A DNA stretch of 64,000 bases from Alcanivoracaceae bacterium (GTDB lineage Bacteria; Pseudomonadota; Gammaproteobacteria; Xanthomonadales; Marinicellaceae), in assembly GCA_016744455.1 (NCBI GenBank), contig JADGEI010000005.1:62001-126000 (forward strand). The letters are read 5' to 3'. The notes under the pieces were generated by a model. That model had not been told where the DNA came from, searched no databases, and saw only the letters and a program-made list of their open reading frames with translations. How positions within the stretch are numbered: the stretch's first letter is position 1; every line of letters begins with the position of its first letter. Below, piece by piece: positions 57,639-64,000 of the stretch. A program made the translations under genes and the position numbers.

Positions 57639-58553
57639 ATGGGTAAATTATCAACATGGAATACAATTTTTTGTACTGACCCTACACCGGTTCAACAATT
57701 GATTCAGTATAATGGGGTATGTATTTCTATTAAAAGAGATGACTTAAACCATAAAATCATTCAAGGAAATAAATTAAGGAAGCTTAAATATAATGTGAAA
57801 TACATGATTGATGAAGGTTATAGTCAATTAATCACTTTTGGCGGTGCTTGGTCCAATCATATCGTAGCAACTGCACAGGCTGCACATTTATTGGGTTTTA
57901 AAAGTATAGGGGTTATTAGAGGAAATGAGTTAGAACAACATAAGGAAAACTGGAGTACTACCTTAAAGCAAGCCCAAAATTATGGCATGCAATTTATTTT
58001 TGTTTCTCGACAGCAATACCGATTAAAACAGCGTGCAAAAGCTGTACAAGAGCAACTAACCCACGATTCATATGTTATTCCAGAAGGTGGAAGCAATTCA
58101 TTGGCATTACATGGTGTAAGTGAAATAATTGAAGAATTAACTACACAAATAAAGCCCCCAACACATATCATAACTGCCTGTGGTACAGGTGGTACGTTAG
58201 CTGGCTTGATAGATGGGATTGGACATGTCGGTTGGCACGCAAAAGTTATAGGTATCCCTGTTCTAAAAGGGGCTTCTTTTATCCATGATGAAATAAATAC
58301 TATGTCTTTAAATTACTCACATGTTGATTGGCAATTATACTTGGATTATCACGCAGGTGGTTATGCTAAAATGAATGATCAAACGTTATATTTCGCTAAA
58401 AAATTTAGTTCAGATACAGGTATTTATTTAGATAAGATTTATACAGCAAAGTCCTTTTTTGCTGCGTTTAACTTGATTGACAAAGGAGAAATACCGAAAG
58501 GCAGTAGGGTAATTATTTTGCACACTGGTGGTCTTCAAGGTGGTAAAATCTAA
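57639..58553 (+). CDS. D-cysteine desulfhydrase / ACC deaminase-like PLP enzyme
   Basis: This 304-residue fold-type II PLP enzyme is of the ACC deaminase/D-cysteine desulfhydrase family. ISIKRDDLNH is followed by GNKLRKL with the PLP lysine (Lys-45). FGGAWSNHIVATA is the substrate loop, and ACGTGGTLAGL binds the PLP phosphate. In bacteria most such proteins are D-cysteine desulfhydrases that release sulfide, pyruvate and ammonia. True ACC deaminases have particular Lys/Glu/Leu residues I could not check. It is a single gene with a terminator at 58574-58600. Confidence 0.82.
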   Translation: MGKLSTWNTIFCTDPTPVQQLIQYNGVCISIKRDDLNHKIIQGNKLRKLKYNVKYMIDEGYSQLITFGGAWSNHIVATAQAAHLLGFKSIGVIRGNELEQHKENWSTTLKQAQNYGMQFIFVSRQQYRLKQRAKAVQEQLTHDSYVIPEGGSNSLALHGVSEIIEELTTQIKPPTHIITACGTGGTLAGLIDGIGHVGWHAKVIGIPVLKGASFIHDEINTMSLNYSHVDWQLYLDYHAGGYAKMNDQTLYFAKKFSSDTGIYLDKIYTAKSFFAAFNLIDKGEIPKGSRVIILHTGGLQGGKI

Positions 58554-58573
58554 AGGGTATTTTTTATTATACT

Positions 58574-58600
58574 GCAGCCTGTTAGAGTTAGGTTGCTTTT
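58574..58600 (+). terminator. Terminator after the D-cysteine desulfhydrase-like gene
   Basis: GCAGCCT and AGGTTGC pair (one G-T) around a 9-base loop, followed by TTTT. It lies about 20 bases past the stop and just before the convergent phosphatase gene's stop. Confidence 0.5.
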
Positions 58601-59240
58601 ATAACGCTAAAATATCAATAGGCGAGTTAAGAAGTCTATTGGCACACCAACTTTTAGGGTCATCTTGTTGCCCTAAATAACCCCAAAGTGCTACAGCTGA
58701 GTTCATGTTAGCAGCATTAGCAGCCTGCATATCACTCTGAGCATCACCGATATACCAACTTTCTTCGGGAGTGATTTTCATTGCCTGTATAGCATAATTT
58801 ATGGGTTGGGGATGTGGTTTAGAGTTTTGAGTACAACCGCCACCAACAATTATTTCGCAGTTCTTTAATTGTGGTAGTGAAGCGAGTAAAGGTTTAGCTA
58901 AATAAGTCGGTTTATTGGTCACAATTCCCCACGGTATTTTCTTTTGGTCCAATGTTTTTATAACGTTTTTAACTTCAGGAAACAACTTGGAATCATTGGC
59001 TAATATATTGGCATAAATTGCTAAATAACGATTTTGTAAAATTTTAAATTTAGAGTCTTCTAATTCTCCAAAAATTGAGTGAACTATGGCACGAGAGCCA
59101 TAGGTAATTAATTCTTTGTATTTATGGTATTCAGGTTCAGCCATAATGCCGTTTTCATGTGCAAGCATTTTTAATGCTAATAACATGTCAACAGCTGTAT
59201 CGACCAATGTTCCATCAAGATCAAATAGAATGCCTTTCAT
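58599..59240 (-). CDS. HAD phosphatase, MupP/Gph-like
   Basis: This 213-residue HAD hydrolase has the nucleophile LFDLDGTLVDT at residues 5-15, TNKP (motif II), KPHPQP (motif III Lys) and IGDAQSDMQAA (motif IV). It is related to phosphoglycolate phosphatase. Placement 7 bases after ubiG matches MupP, the N-acetylmuramate 6-phosphate phosphatase of the ubiG-mupP block in Pseudomonas, which salvages cell-wall MurNAc. I therefore favour MupP, but Gph remains possible. Confidence 0.8.
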   Translation of the reverse strand: MKGILFDLDGTLVDTAVDMLLALKMLAHENGIMAEPEYHKYKELITYGSRAIVHSIFGELEDSKFKILQNRYLAIYANILANDSKLFPEVKNVIKTLDQKKIPWGIVTNKPTYLAKPLLASLPQLKNCEIIVGGGCTQNSKPHPQPINYAIQAMKITPEESWYIGDAQSDMQAANAANMNSAVALWGYLGQQDDPKSWCANRLLNSPIDILAL

Positions 59241-59247
59241 CCGAATC

Positions 59248-59946
59248 TTATGTTTTTTGTGCTGCCAATAAATAATTTATTGACACATCATGCTGGGTCA
59301 GCGAAGCTTTTTCTGTAATAGGGTTGTATTGCATACCACAAATATCAACAACTTTCATTGGTGTTTTTTCTAATTTATTGACTAATTCTGAAGGTTTAAT
59401 AAATTGGTTATAATGATGTGTTCCTTTTGGAACTAAGCCCATTACGTACTCTGCTAGATAGATCCCCAGTATTTTGGCTTTTGGTGTACGGTTAAGTGTT
59501 GATAAAAATAGCCACCCACCCGGTTTAAGGGTTTTAACACAGGCATCAATAATAGATTGAGGTGAGGGAACGTGTTCTAACATTTCCATGCAAACAATAA
59601 CATCAAAACTTTCGGGGTGTTTGTCTGCAAAGTCCTCTATGCTTTGTTTTTTATAGTCAATTTCATAATCATTTTCATATAAATGCAATTTGGCAACTTC
59701 TAAGGATTCTTCTGCTAAATCAATAGCGGTAACTTGGGCTTTTTTTGCCGCCATGGCTTCAGAAAAAACGCCTCCTCCACACCCTACGTCTAATACTGTT
59801 TTACCTTCCAAATTTACAAAATTAGTGACGTATTGCGTACGAGCAGGATTTATGTGATGTAACGTCTTAAAAGGGCCGTTTTCATCCCACCAAAATGATG
59901 CTTGTTGATTAAAATGTTCTATTTCACTTGCTTTTACATTAGTCAT
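59248..59946 (-). CDS. ubiG: Ubiquinone biosynthesis O-methyltransferase UbiG
   Basis: UbiG performs both O-methylations in ubiquinone synthesis. The 232-residue protein has FWWDENGPFKTLHHINPAR near the start, the SAM motif VLDVGCGGGVFSEAMA, EMLEHVPSP and LFLSTLNRTPKA. The ATG at 59946 follows AAGGTGG and overlaps the previous gene's stop (TAATG); a GTG at 59955 is less likely. Neighbours are an ICMT-like gene upstream and the MupP-like phosphatase downstream. Confidence 0.94.
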   Translation of the reverse strand: MTNVKASEIEHFNQQASFWWDENGPFKTLHHINPARTQYVTNFVNLEGKTVLDVGCGGGVFSEAMAAKKAQVTAIDLAEESLEVAKLHLYENDYEIDYKKQSIEDFADKHPESFDVIVCMEMLEHVPSPQSIIDACVKTLKPGGWLFLSTLNRTPKAKILGIYLAEYVMGLVPKGTHHYNQFIKPSELVNKLEKTPMKVVDICGMQYNPITEKASLTQHDVSINYLLAAQKT

Positions 59947-60413
59947 TATAACCACCTTCTGACATTGTTTCTGTAGTCTATGTATTCTTTTCCAAAGAGT
60001 TTATTAAGGTAGTCTTCTTCAGGTTTTATGACCCAATAGATTAAAAGCCAGATTACAAATGGTAAGGATAAAAGTACATAAAGATTGTTTAGTTTTACAG
60101 CCACAACAATTTGTGCAACTAAAAACCCTAAATAAATTGGATTACGCGTTAACTTGAATATCCCACCTGTATACAATGCGTTTGTTGGGGTATGTGGTTC
60201 AGGATTTTGTTTTGATTTGAAGAAAAAATATAAACTAAAGGTAAATAATAGTGTCGCAAATGGTATAAGAATATAGGCAACTATCATTTGTATGTTTGCT
60301 GGGATTGGAATTGGTAATGTGTAAATATACTTATCTATTAACCAAGATAAGATAATGAAGGTCAATGGTATTAGCGGAGGTATTGTTTTAACGTTAGCGT
60401 GGTCTTTTTTCAT
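59946..60413 (-). CDS. Isoprenylcysteine carboxyl methyltransferase-like membrane protein
   Basis: This 155-residue integral membrane protein has about four or five helices and the ICMT/PEMT fold signature: LYTGGIFKLTRNPIYLGFL, then EEDYLNKLFGKEYIDYRNNVRRW. The family methylates hydrophobic acceptors; in bacteria without prenylated proteins the substrate is unknown. The start at 60413 is favoured, because the longer frame from 60449 overlaps the dodecin terminator. It is coupled to ubiG through a one-base overlap. Confidence 0.82.
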   Translation of the reverse strand: MKKDHANVKTIPPLIPLTFIILSWLIDKYIYTLPIPIPANIQMIVAYILIPFATLLFTFSLYFFFKSKQNPEPHTPTNALYTGGIFKLTRNPIYLGFLVAQIVVAVKLNNLYVLLSLPFVIWLLIYWVIKPEEDYLNKLFGKEYIDYRNNVRRWL

Positions 60414-60435
60414 GTGGTAAATAGTACAATTTTCC

Positions 60436-60464
60436 AAAAAAAAAGGCAATACAATATTGCCTTT
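60436..60464 (-). terminator. Rho-independent terminator after the dodecin genes
   Basis: AAAGGCAATA and TATTGCCTTT (60442-60451 and 60455-60464) form a 10-bp stem with a CAA loop. The minus strand then runs into about nine T residues. It ends the tandem dodecin transcript just before the ICMT-like gene. Confidence 0.8.
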
Positions 60465-60501
60465 GGATATTATCTAGCTAGGTTAAGAAAACCTATTGAG
60501 A

Positions 60502-60702
60502 TTATTTCAGTACAAATGTTACTTTCATAATAACTCGGTATTGTTTAATTTCACCATCTTTAACGGTAACTTTTTGGCTTTCGACCCAAGCTCCTGTTAT
60601 GTTTTGTAAACTATCATTAGCATTGTTAATACCATTTTTCATGGCTTTTTCAAAGCTTTTTGAAGACGATGCAGAAATTTCTATTACTTTTGCTACGCTC
60701 AT
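60502..60702 (-). CDS. Dodecin, copy 2
   Basis: Dodecins are small flavin-binding proteins that assemble into dodecamers and store or buffer FMN/riboflavin. This 66-residue copy has the family pattern: MSVAKVIEISASSSKSFEKAM, then ITGAWVESQKVTV and YRVIMKVTFVLK. The Trp of AWVESQ stacks on flavin in known dodecins. It lies 9 bases after the other copy, with an AGGAG upstream. Confidence 0.92.
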   Translation of the reverse strand: MSVAKVIEISASSSKSFEKAMKNGINNANDSLQNITGAWVESQKVTVKDGEIKQYRVIMKVTFVLK

Positions 60703-60711
60703 TGTAATCTC

Positions 60712-60912
60712 CTAATTTAATATAAATGTTATTTTCATGGCAACACGATAGTTATTTATTTTACCATCACTTACTGTTACTTTTTGTGATTCTACCCAAG
60801 CACCTGTGATACCTTGAATGGTTTGTGATGCACGTGCAACACCTTGTTTAACGGCATCTTCAAAACTTATTTCTGATGATGCAATAATTTCAGCGACTTT
60901 AGCTACGCTCAT
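60712..60912 (-). CDS. Dodecin, copy 1
   Basis: This is a 66-residue dodecin, the first gene of the tandem pair. It has VAKVAEIIASSEISFEDAVKQG, the flavin-stacking ITGAWVESQK and YRVAMKITFILN. The two copies differ at about a third of positions, so they are an old duplication rather than a recent one and might form mixed rings. GGAG lies before the ATG, and a short hairpin lies in the leader (60941-60958). Confidence 0.92.
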   Translation of the reverse strand: MSVAKVAEIIASSEISFEDAVKQGVARASQTIQGITGAWVESQKVTVSDGKINNYRVAMKITFILN

Positions 60913-60940
60913 AATTGTTCTCCATATAATTAATAAATAA

Positions 60941-60997
60941 ATGCTAACTTTTTAGCATGTACTTTGATTATACAAAAGATTGTGGCTGAATTGTAAA
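60941..60997 (-). promoter_or_regulatory. Dodecin promoter and leader hairpin
   Basis: On the minus strand TATAAT (60967-60972) with TTTACA (60992-60997) makes a -10/-35 pair with a longish 19-base spacer. Between it and the first dodecin gene, ATGCTAA and TTAGCAT (60941-60958) form a 7-base hairpin with a 4-base loop in the leader. It may affect translation; this is inference. Confidence 0.4.
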
Positions 60998-61070
60998 ATC
61001 AATTGTAAAAAATTATAGCGTGATTACAAACATGTTTACCTCTGAATTGGCTTAGAATTAACATGAGGAT

Positions 61071-61796
61071 TTACATATTTAAACTACGACCACCATCAAC
61101 ATTAAGGATTTGACCTGTAATATAATCGTTCTCAATTAAAAAAGTAAGTGTTTGCTGGATGTTTTTCATTTCCCCTTTTTTGTTAAGTGCAATGCGCTTT
61201 ACGACTTTTGATTTAAGTTTTTTGCCATCAACTGGATCTTGAATATATCCAGGAGATATTCCGTTTACTCGCACTTCAGGGGCAAACTCTTTTGCCAGTG
61301 CCATTACCATCATTTTATTGGCTGCTTTAGCCATGGAATAGACAGGGTAATTTTTTAAGGGTTTATTGGCATGAATATCGACTAAGTTAATAATTGTGCC
61401 ATTTGAAATTTTTAGTAGAGGGTAGCAAGCTTTGGATAGAAATAAGGGGCCTTTTACATTACTGTTGAATAATTGATCATAGTCTGTTGTGTTGAGTTGT
61501 GAAATTTTGGTAGTGAAAAATTCAGAGGCATTATTAACGAGTACATCAAGCCTGCCATAAGTGTCATCGATGGTTTTTATGATGTCATCAAATTGATGTT
61601 GGTTGTCAAAGTCGGCTTGCACGCTAATGCAAGAGTTTGGGCGAATAATGTTTAATTGAGATTGCAATACTTGCGTTTTTTTGACGGAATGTCGATAATG
61701 CAAAATTATAGTATAACCGTCGTTGTGTGCAGCTTTGGCTAGAAATGCTCCTATGCGATGTGCTGCTCCAGTAATTAACATCACTTTATTAGACAT
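61071..61796 (-). CDS. SDR-family pteridine reductase-like protein
   Basis: This 241-residue short-chain dehydrogenase has the NADPH motif ITGAAHRIGAFLAK at residues 8-21, ILHYRHS, the NNAS motif (LVNNASEFFTT), the active-site YSMAKAA and SPGYIQDP. The HYRHS and DIHANKPL segments are typical of pteridine reductases and FolM (dihydromonapterin reductase). That would make it part of pterin cofactor synthesis. The start at 61796 shares its codon with the divergent methyltransferase gene; a longer frame from 61862 is unlikely. Confidence 0.85.
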   Translation of the reverse strand: MSNKVMLITGAAHRIGAFLAKAAHNDGYTIILHYRHSVKKTQVLQSQLNIIRPNSCISVQADFDNQHQFDDIIKTIDDTYGRLDVLVNNASEFFTTKISQLNTTDYDQLFNSNVKGPLFLSKACYPLLKISNGTIINLVDIHANKPLKNYPVYSMAKAANKMMVMALAKEFAPEVRVNGISPGYIQDPVDGKKLKSKVVKRIALNKKGEMKNIQQTLTFLIENDYITGQILNVDGGRSLNM

Positions 61797-62931
61797 GAAA
61801 ATTGATTCATCATTAAAACAACACAGTTTATCATTGACAGATATTATTCGGCAGCGTATCACAGAAGAAAACAGTATTAGTTTTGCTGATTTTATGCAAA
61901 TGGCTTTGTATCACCCTGGTTATGGTTATTATTCTTCAGGCACTCATAAATTTGGCAAAGATGGCGATTTTATAACCTCTCCAGAACTTGGAGAATTATT
62001 TGCTAAATGTATGGCTAAACAGTTTTCTCAAGTTGTCAATCACATAGATGATGCTGTTATTGTTGAGTTAGGTGCAGGAACTGGTAAGTTTTGTTTTGAT
62101 TGTTTAGTGGAATTAGAGCGATTAAATAGCCTGCCAAATCATTATTATATATTAGAAGTTAGTGCTGATTTACAACAAAGGCAGCAGGAACTAATGAAAA
62201 ATTTGCCTGAAAATTTACACCAGTTGGTCACATGGATTCAACAACCTTTGGCCCATGAGTTTAATGGGGTTATATTTGCCAATGAAGTTATTGATGCATT
62301 GGCGGTTGAGGTTTTTAAGATGGAAGGTAATTATCAACAAATGTGTGTTATGTGGGAAGATGGTTTCCAACCTTCTTGGAAAGAAATGCCTAATGAGCTG
62401 GCAGAGCAATTAAAATCTAAAGACTTAGTTATTGCTGACGGTTACGTTTCTGAATTTGTTCCGAATTTGACTGCTTGGCTTGCTGCCATCAGCGAAAAGT
62501 TAAATCATGGTATCACGATGTTTGTTGATTATGGATATGAGAGAAATGCCTATTATCACCCACAAAGAAATCAAGGTACATTGGTTTGTCATTTTCAGCA
62601 CCAAGCCAATTTTGATTATCTTGAGAATGTGGGTATTCAGGATATTACTGCTTTTGTGGATTTTACTGCTGTGGCAGAGGCAGGTGATGAATGCGGTTTT
62701 GAAATTGATGGTTATTGCACACAAGCTCACTTTTTGTTGTCTATGGGAATTGAACAGATGCTAGGTGACAGTGAAGATAATTACACAAACTATTATAAGA
62801 ATATTACAGAAATGAAAAAATTAACGATGCCAAATGAAATGGGTGAAAAATTTAAAGTTATCGCCTTGTCTAAGAATTTTGAAGAAGAGTTATTGGGATT
62901 TTCATTTTCTAATCAACTACATTTGTTATGA
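61795..62931 (+). CDS. SAM-dependent methyltransferase, MidA/NDUFAF7 family
   Basis: This 378-residue protein is of the DUF185 family, bacterial relatives of NDUFAF7 (MidA), an arginine methyltransferase that acts on a complex I subunit in mitochondria. SISFADFMQMALYHPGYGYY, KFGKDGDFITSPELGELF, the SAM motif VELGAGTGKF, NEVIDALAVEVF and FVDYGYER match. The bacterial target is unknown. The ATG at 61795 is favoured over a longer frame from 61723. It overlaps the start of the divergent SDR gene and the VanZ-like gene at its end. Confidence 0.88.
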   Translation: MKIDSSLKQHSLSLTDIIRQRITEENSISFADFMQMALYHPGYGYYSSGTHKFGKDGDFITSPELGELFAKCMAKQFSQVVNHIDDAVIVELGAGTGKFCFDCLVELERLNSLPNHYYILEVSADLQQRQQELMKNLPENLHQLVTWIQQPLAHEFNGVIFANEVIDALAVEVFKMEGNYQQMCVMWEDGFQPSWKEMPNELAEQLKSKDLVIADGYVSEFVPNLTAWLAAISEKLNHGITMFVDYGYERNAYYHPQRNQGTLVCHFQHQANFDYLENVGIQDITAFVDFTAVAEAGDECGFEIDGYCTQAHFLLSMGIEQMLGDSEDNYTNYYKNITEMKKLTMPNEMGEKFKVIALSKNFEEELLGFSFSNQLHLL

Positions 62932-63293
62932 ATAGAAAAACACTTGTTACCATTGGTTGGCTGCTTGTTGGAGTTGTTGTTTTTTTATCTTTAATTAATA
63001 TTAACTCTGCCATGCCTGATGTTAAACATGGTGACAAAATTGGACATTTTCTTGCTTATTTTTCATTGATGACATGGTTCGCTTGGTTGTATAGGAAACC
63101 ATGGGTGCGTAATTTATATGCGATTGGATTTATTATACTTGGAGGTGTTATGGAAATTTTACAGTCGATGACAGCCCATCGTATGGGAGATATTGAAGAC
63201 TTCCATGTCAATACCATAGGTGTGATTATAGGTTTTGTGTTCTCAGCCATAACTTCGCAGCTTCCTTTAGTGAAGAAAATTTTCAAGCTTTAA
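62928..63293 (+). CDS. VanZ-like membrane protein
   Basis: This 121-residue protein has four hydrophobic helices and the VanZ-family motif KHGDKIGHFLAYF, then ILQSMTAHRMGDIEDFHVNTIG. VanZ proteins give low-level teicoplanin resistance in Gram-positives, but in proteobacteria they are small membrane proteins of unknown role. It overlaps the methyltransferase gene by 4 bases (62928-62931) and is convergent with the M56-like gene. Confidence 0.85.
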   Translation: MNRKTLVTIGWLLVGVVVFLSLININSAMPDVKHGDKIGHFLAYFSLMTWFAWLYRKPWVRNLYAIGFIILGGVMEILQSMTAHRMGDIEDFHVNTIGVIIGFVFSAITSQLPLVKKIFKL

Positions 63294-63314
63294 TTTTTTC
63301 TAAAGATTAATGTA

Positions 63315-64000
63315 TCAAAACCTGGGTAATACTTCTATTTCAAATTTGTATTCATCTGTTTCATCATCAAGAACTATAGTGGCTCTGGTGCCATTTAACA
63401 CCATTAATGAAGGCGTTTCTGTAATTTCTTTGCCACTAATCGTGTATTTTAATTTGAAATCTATTAAAACTTTTTCATCATCCACACGTTTTGGCGTGGC
63501 TTTAAATCCATATATTCTATCCTCGCCACCTGTATTTATGCCTTGTATAAAATCATATTCCTCTTCATATTTAATATTGGATCTATGTTCAAAAAGATTT
63601 GTAGTAGACATAGTAGTAGAGATTTCTTTTTTGTATTCTAATGCGTTAAATTTTATCGTTAAATCTACTTCGTTTTCGGCTCGTTCACCTTGTTTATTTT
63701 CAATTCTTATATTGGTTTTATCAGATGATATAGATGTTGTACTCACAAAAAGCATCAGTACAAATGGTATCAATGCTGTTGAAAATATAAGTGCTTTATG
63801 TTTTTTATTCATTTTGAACTCCTTTGATAATTGTTTAATTCTAAAAATATTTTGATTTGATTTGCCAAAAAAATTACTAGCAAGAGGGTCTGATTCTTGA
63901 TATGTTTGGATAAGTATTTGTGCAAGGTCTTCTTGGTATTGATTATCAGTAGATTGTTCTTTACATGCTTGATCACAACTTAATTCAATTAATTCTCTAC
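63315..64000 (-). CDS. BlaR1/M56-like peptidase, C-terminal part
   Basis: A minus-strand frame stays open from the right edge to 63315, about 228 residues, and continues past the window. It starts with RELIELSCDQACKEQ, which resembles the 'RE.E..CD' region of BlaR1/MecR1-type M56 metallopeptidases. IFRIKQLSKEF and a hydrophobic helix (ALIFSTALIPFVLMLFV) follow, then a periplasmic beta-rich domain. The zinc-binding HExxH lies outside the window. An ATG at 63812 has AAGGAG upstream, so a separate shorter product is possible, but the frame fits one longer protein. Confidence 0.6.
   Translation of the reverse strand, partial: RELIELSCDQACKEQSTDNQYQEDLAQILIQTYQESDPLASNFFGKSNQNIFRIKQLSKEFKMNKKHKALIFSTALIPFVLMLFVSTTSISSDKTNIRIENKQGERAENEVDLTIKFNALEYKKEISTTMSTTNLFEHRSNIKYEEEYDFIQGINTGGEDRIYGFKATPKRVDDEKVLIDFKLKYTISGKEITETPSLMVLNGTRATIVLDDETDEYKFEIEVLPRF

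Overview
The window looks like a stretch of chromosome from a low-GC, free-living gammaproteobacterium. The support is argS followed by an FtsN-like SPOR protein, an FmdB zinc ribbon, ubiG followed by a MupP-like phosphatase, an AcnD-type aconitase, dodecins, and very large secreted proteins with FG-GAP or carboxypeptidase-regulatory repeats. The repeat-rich secreted proteins, the CadC-like membrane regulators and a short acidic/aromatic '...FE' C-terminus recall Marinicella-type marine bacteria. That placement is inference from memory; no rRNA gene is present to test it. I saw no tRNA, rRNA or CRISPR array.

Layout. 1-2.7 kb: the end of a histidine operon (hisF, a hisA-hisI-hisE triple fusion, hisD), then a decayed transposase tail. 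3.1-8.4 kb: an e(P4)-like lipoprotein phosphatase, a Zur-like regulator with a MerC-family membrane protein, katG, and a secreted esterase. 8.6-14.8 kb: argS, an FtsN-like SPOR protein and a secreted M36 metalloprotease. 14.8-17.9 kb (minus): a tight four-gene operon (HD-like protein, SixA, a rhomboid lacking catalytic residues, a PLP dehydratase). 18-20 kb: a Pit phosphate transporter with its DUF47 partner. 20.2-24 kb: FmdB, a DUF5916 outer-membrane protein, an intergenic region with three DnaA boxes, and cysM.

24.2-36.7 kb is the most unusual part. It holds a 1481-residue FG-GAP/Ig-like surface protein, a beta-helix gene remnant, a hairpin-rich spacer, a winged-helix/TM/TPR regulator, a Cys-pair repeat surface protein, a winged-helix/TM/histidine-phosphatase fusion and a Deg-type protease. 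This could be a surface-protein island controlled by membrane-bound transcription factors, which is inference.

36.7-52 kb: acnD, a secreted amidohydrolase, SulP plus universal stress protein, pcm-like plus tolC, rsmG-parA-parB-pckG, two small unknown genes and a split YeeE/YedE sulfur transporter. 52-57.5 kb (minus): a nucleotide-sugar dehydrogenase/epimerase/nucleotidyltransferase operon and a lamin-tail-domain secreted protein. 57.6-64 kb: a D-cysteine desulfhydrase-like enzyme, ubiG with its neighbours, tandem dodecins, a pteridine-reductase-like SDR that starts head-to-head with a MidA/NDUFAF7-type methyltransferase, VanZ, and the C-terminal part of a BlaR1/M56-like peptidase running off the right edge.

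Family assignments come from recognising motifs in the translations. No database search or computed statistic was available. Start codons were moved from the longest reading frame where a ribosome binding site, signal peptide or neighbour overlap favoured a later one.
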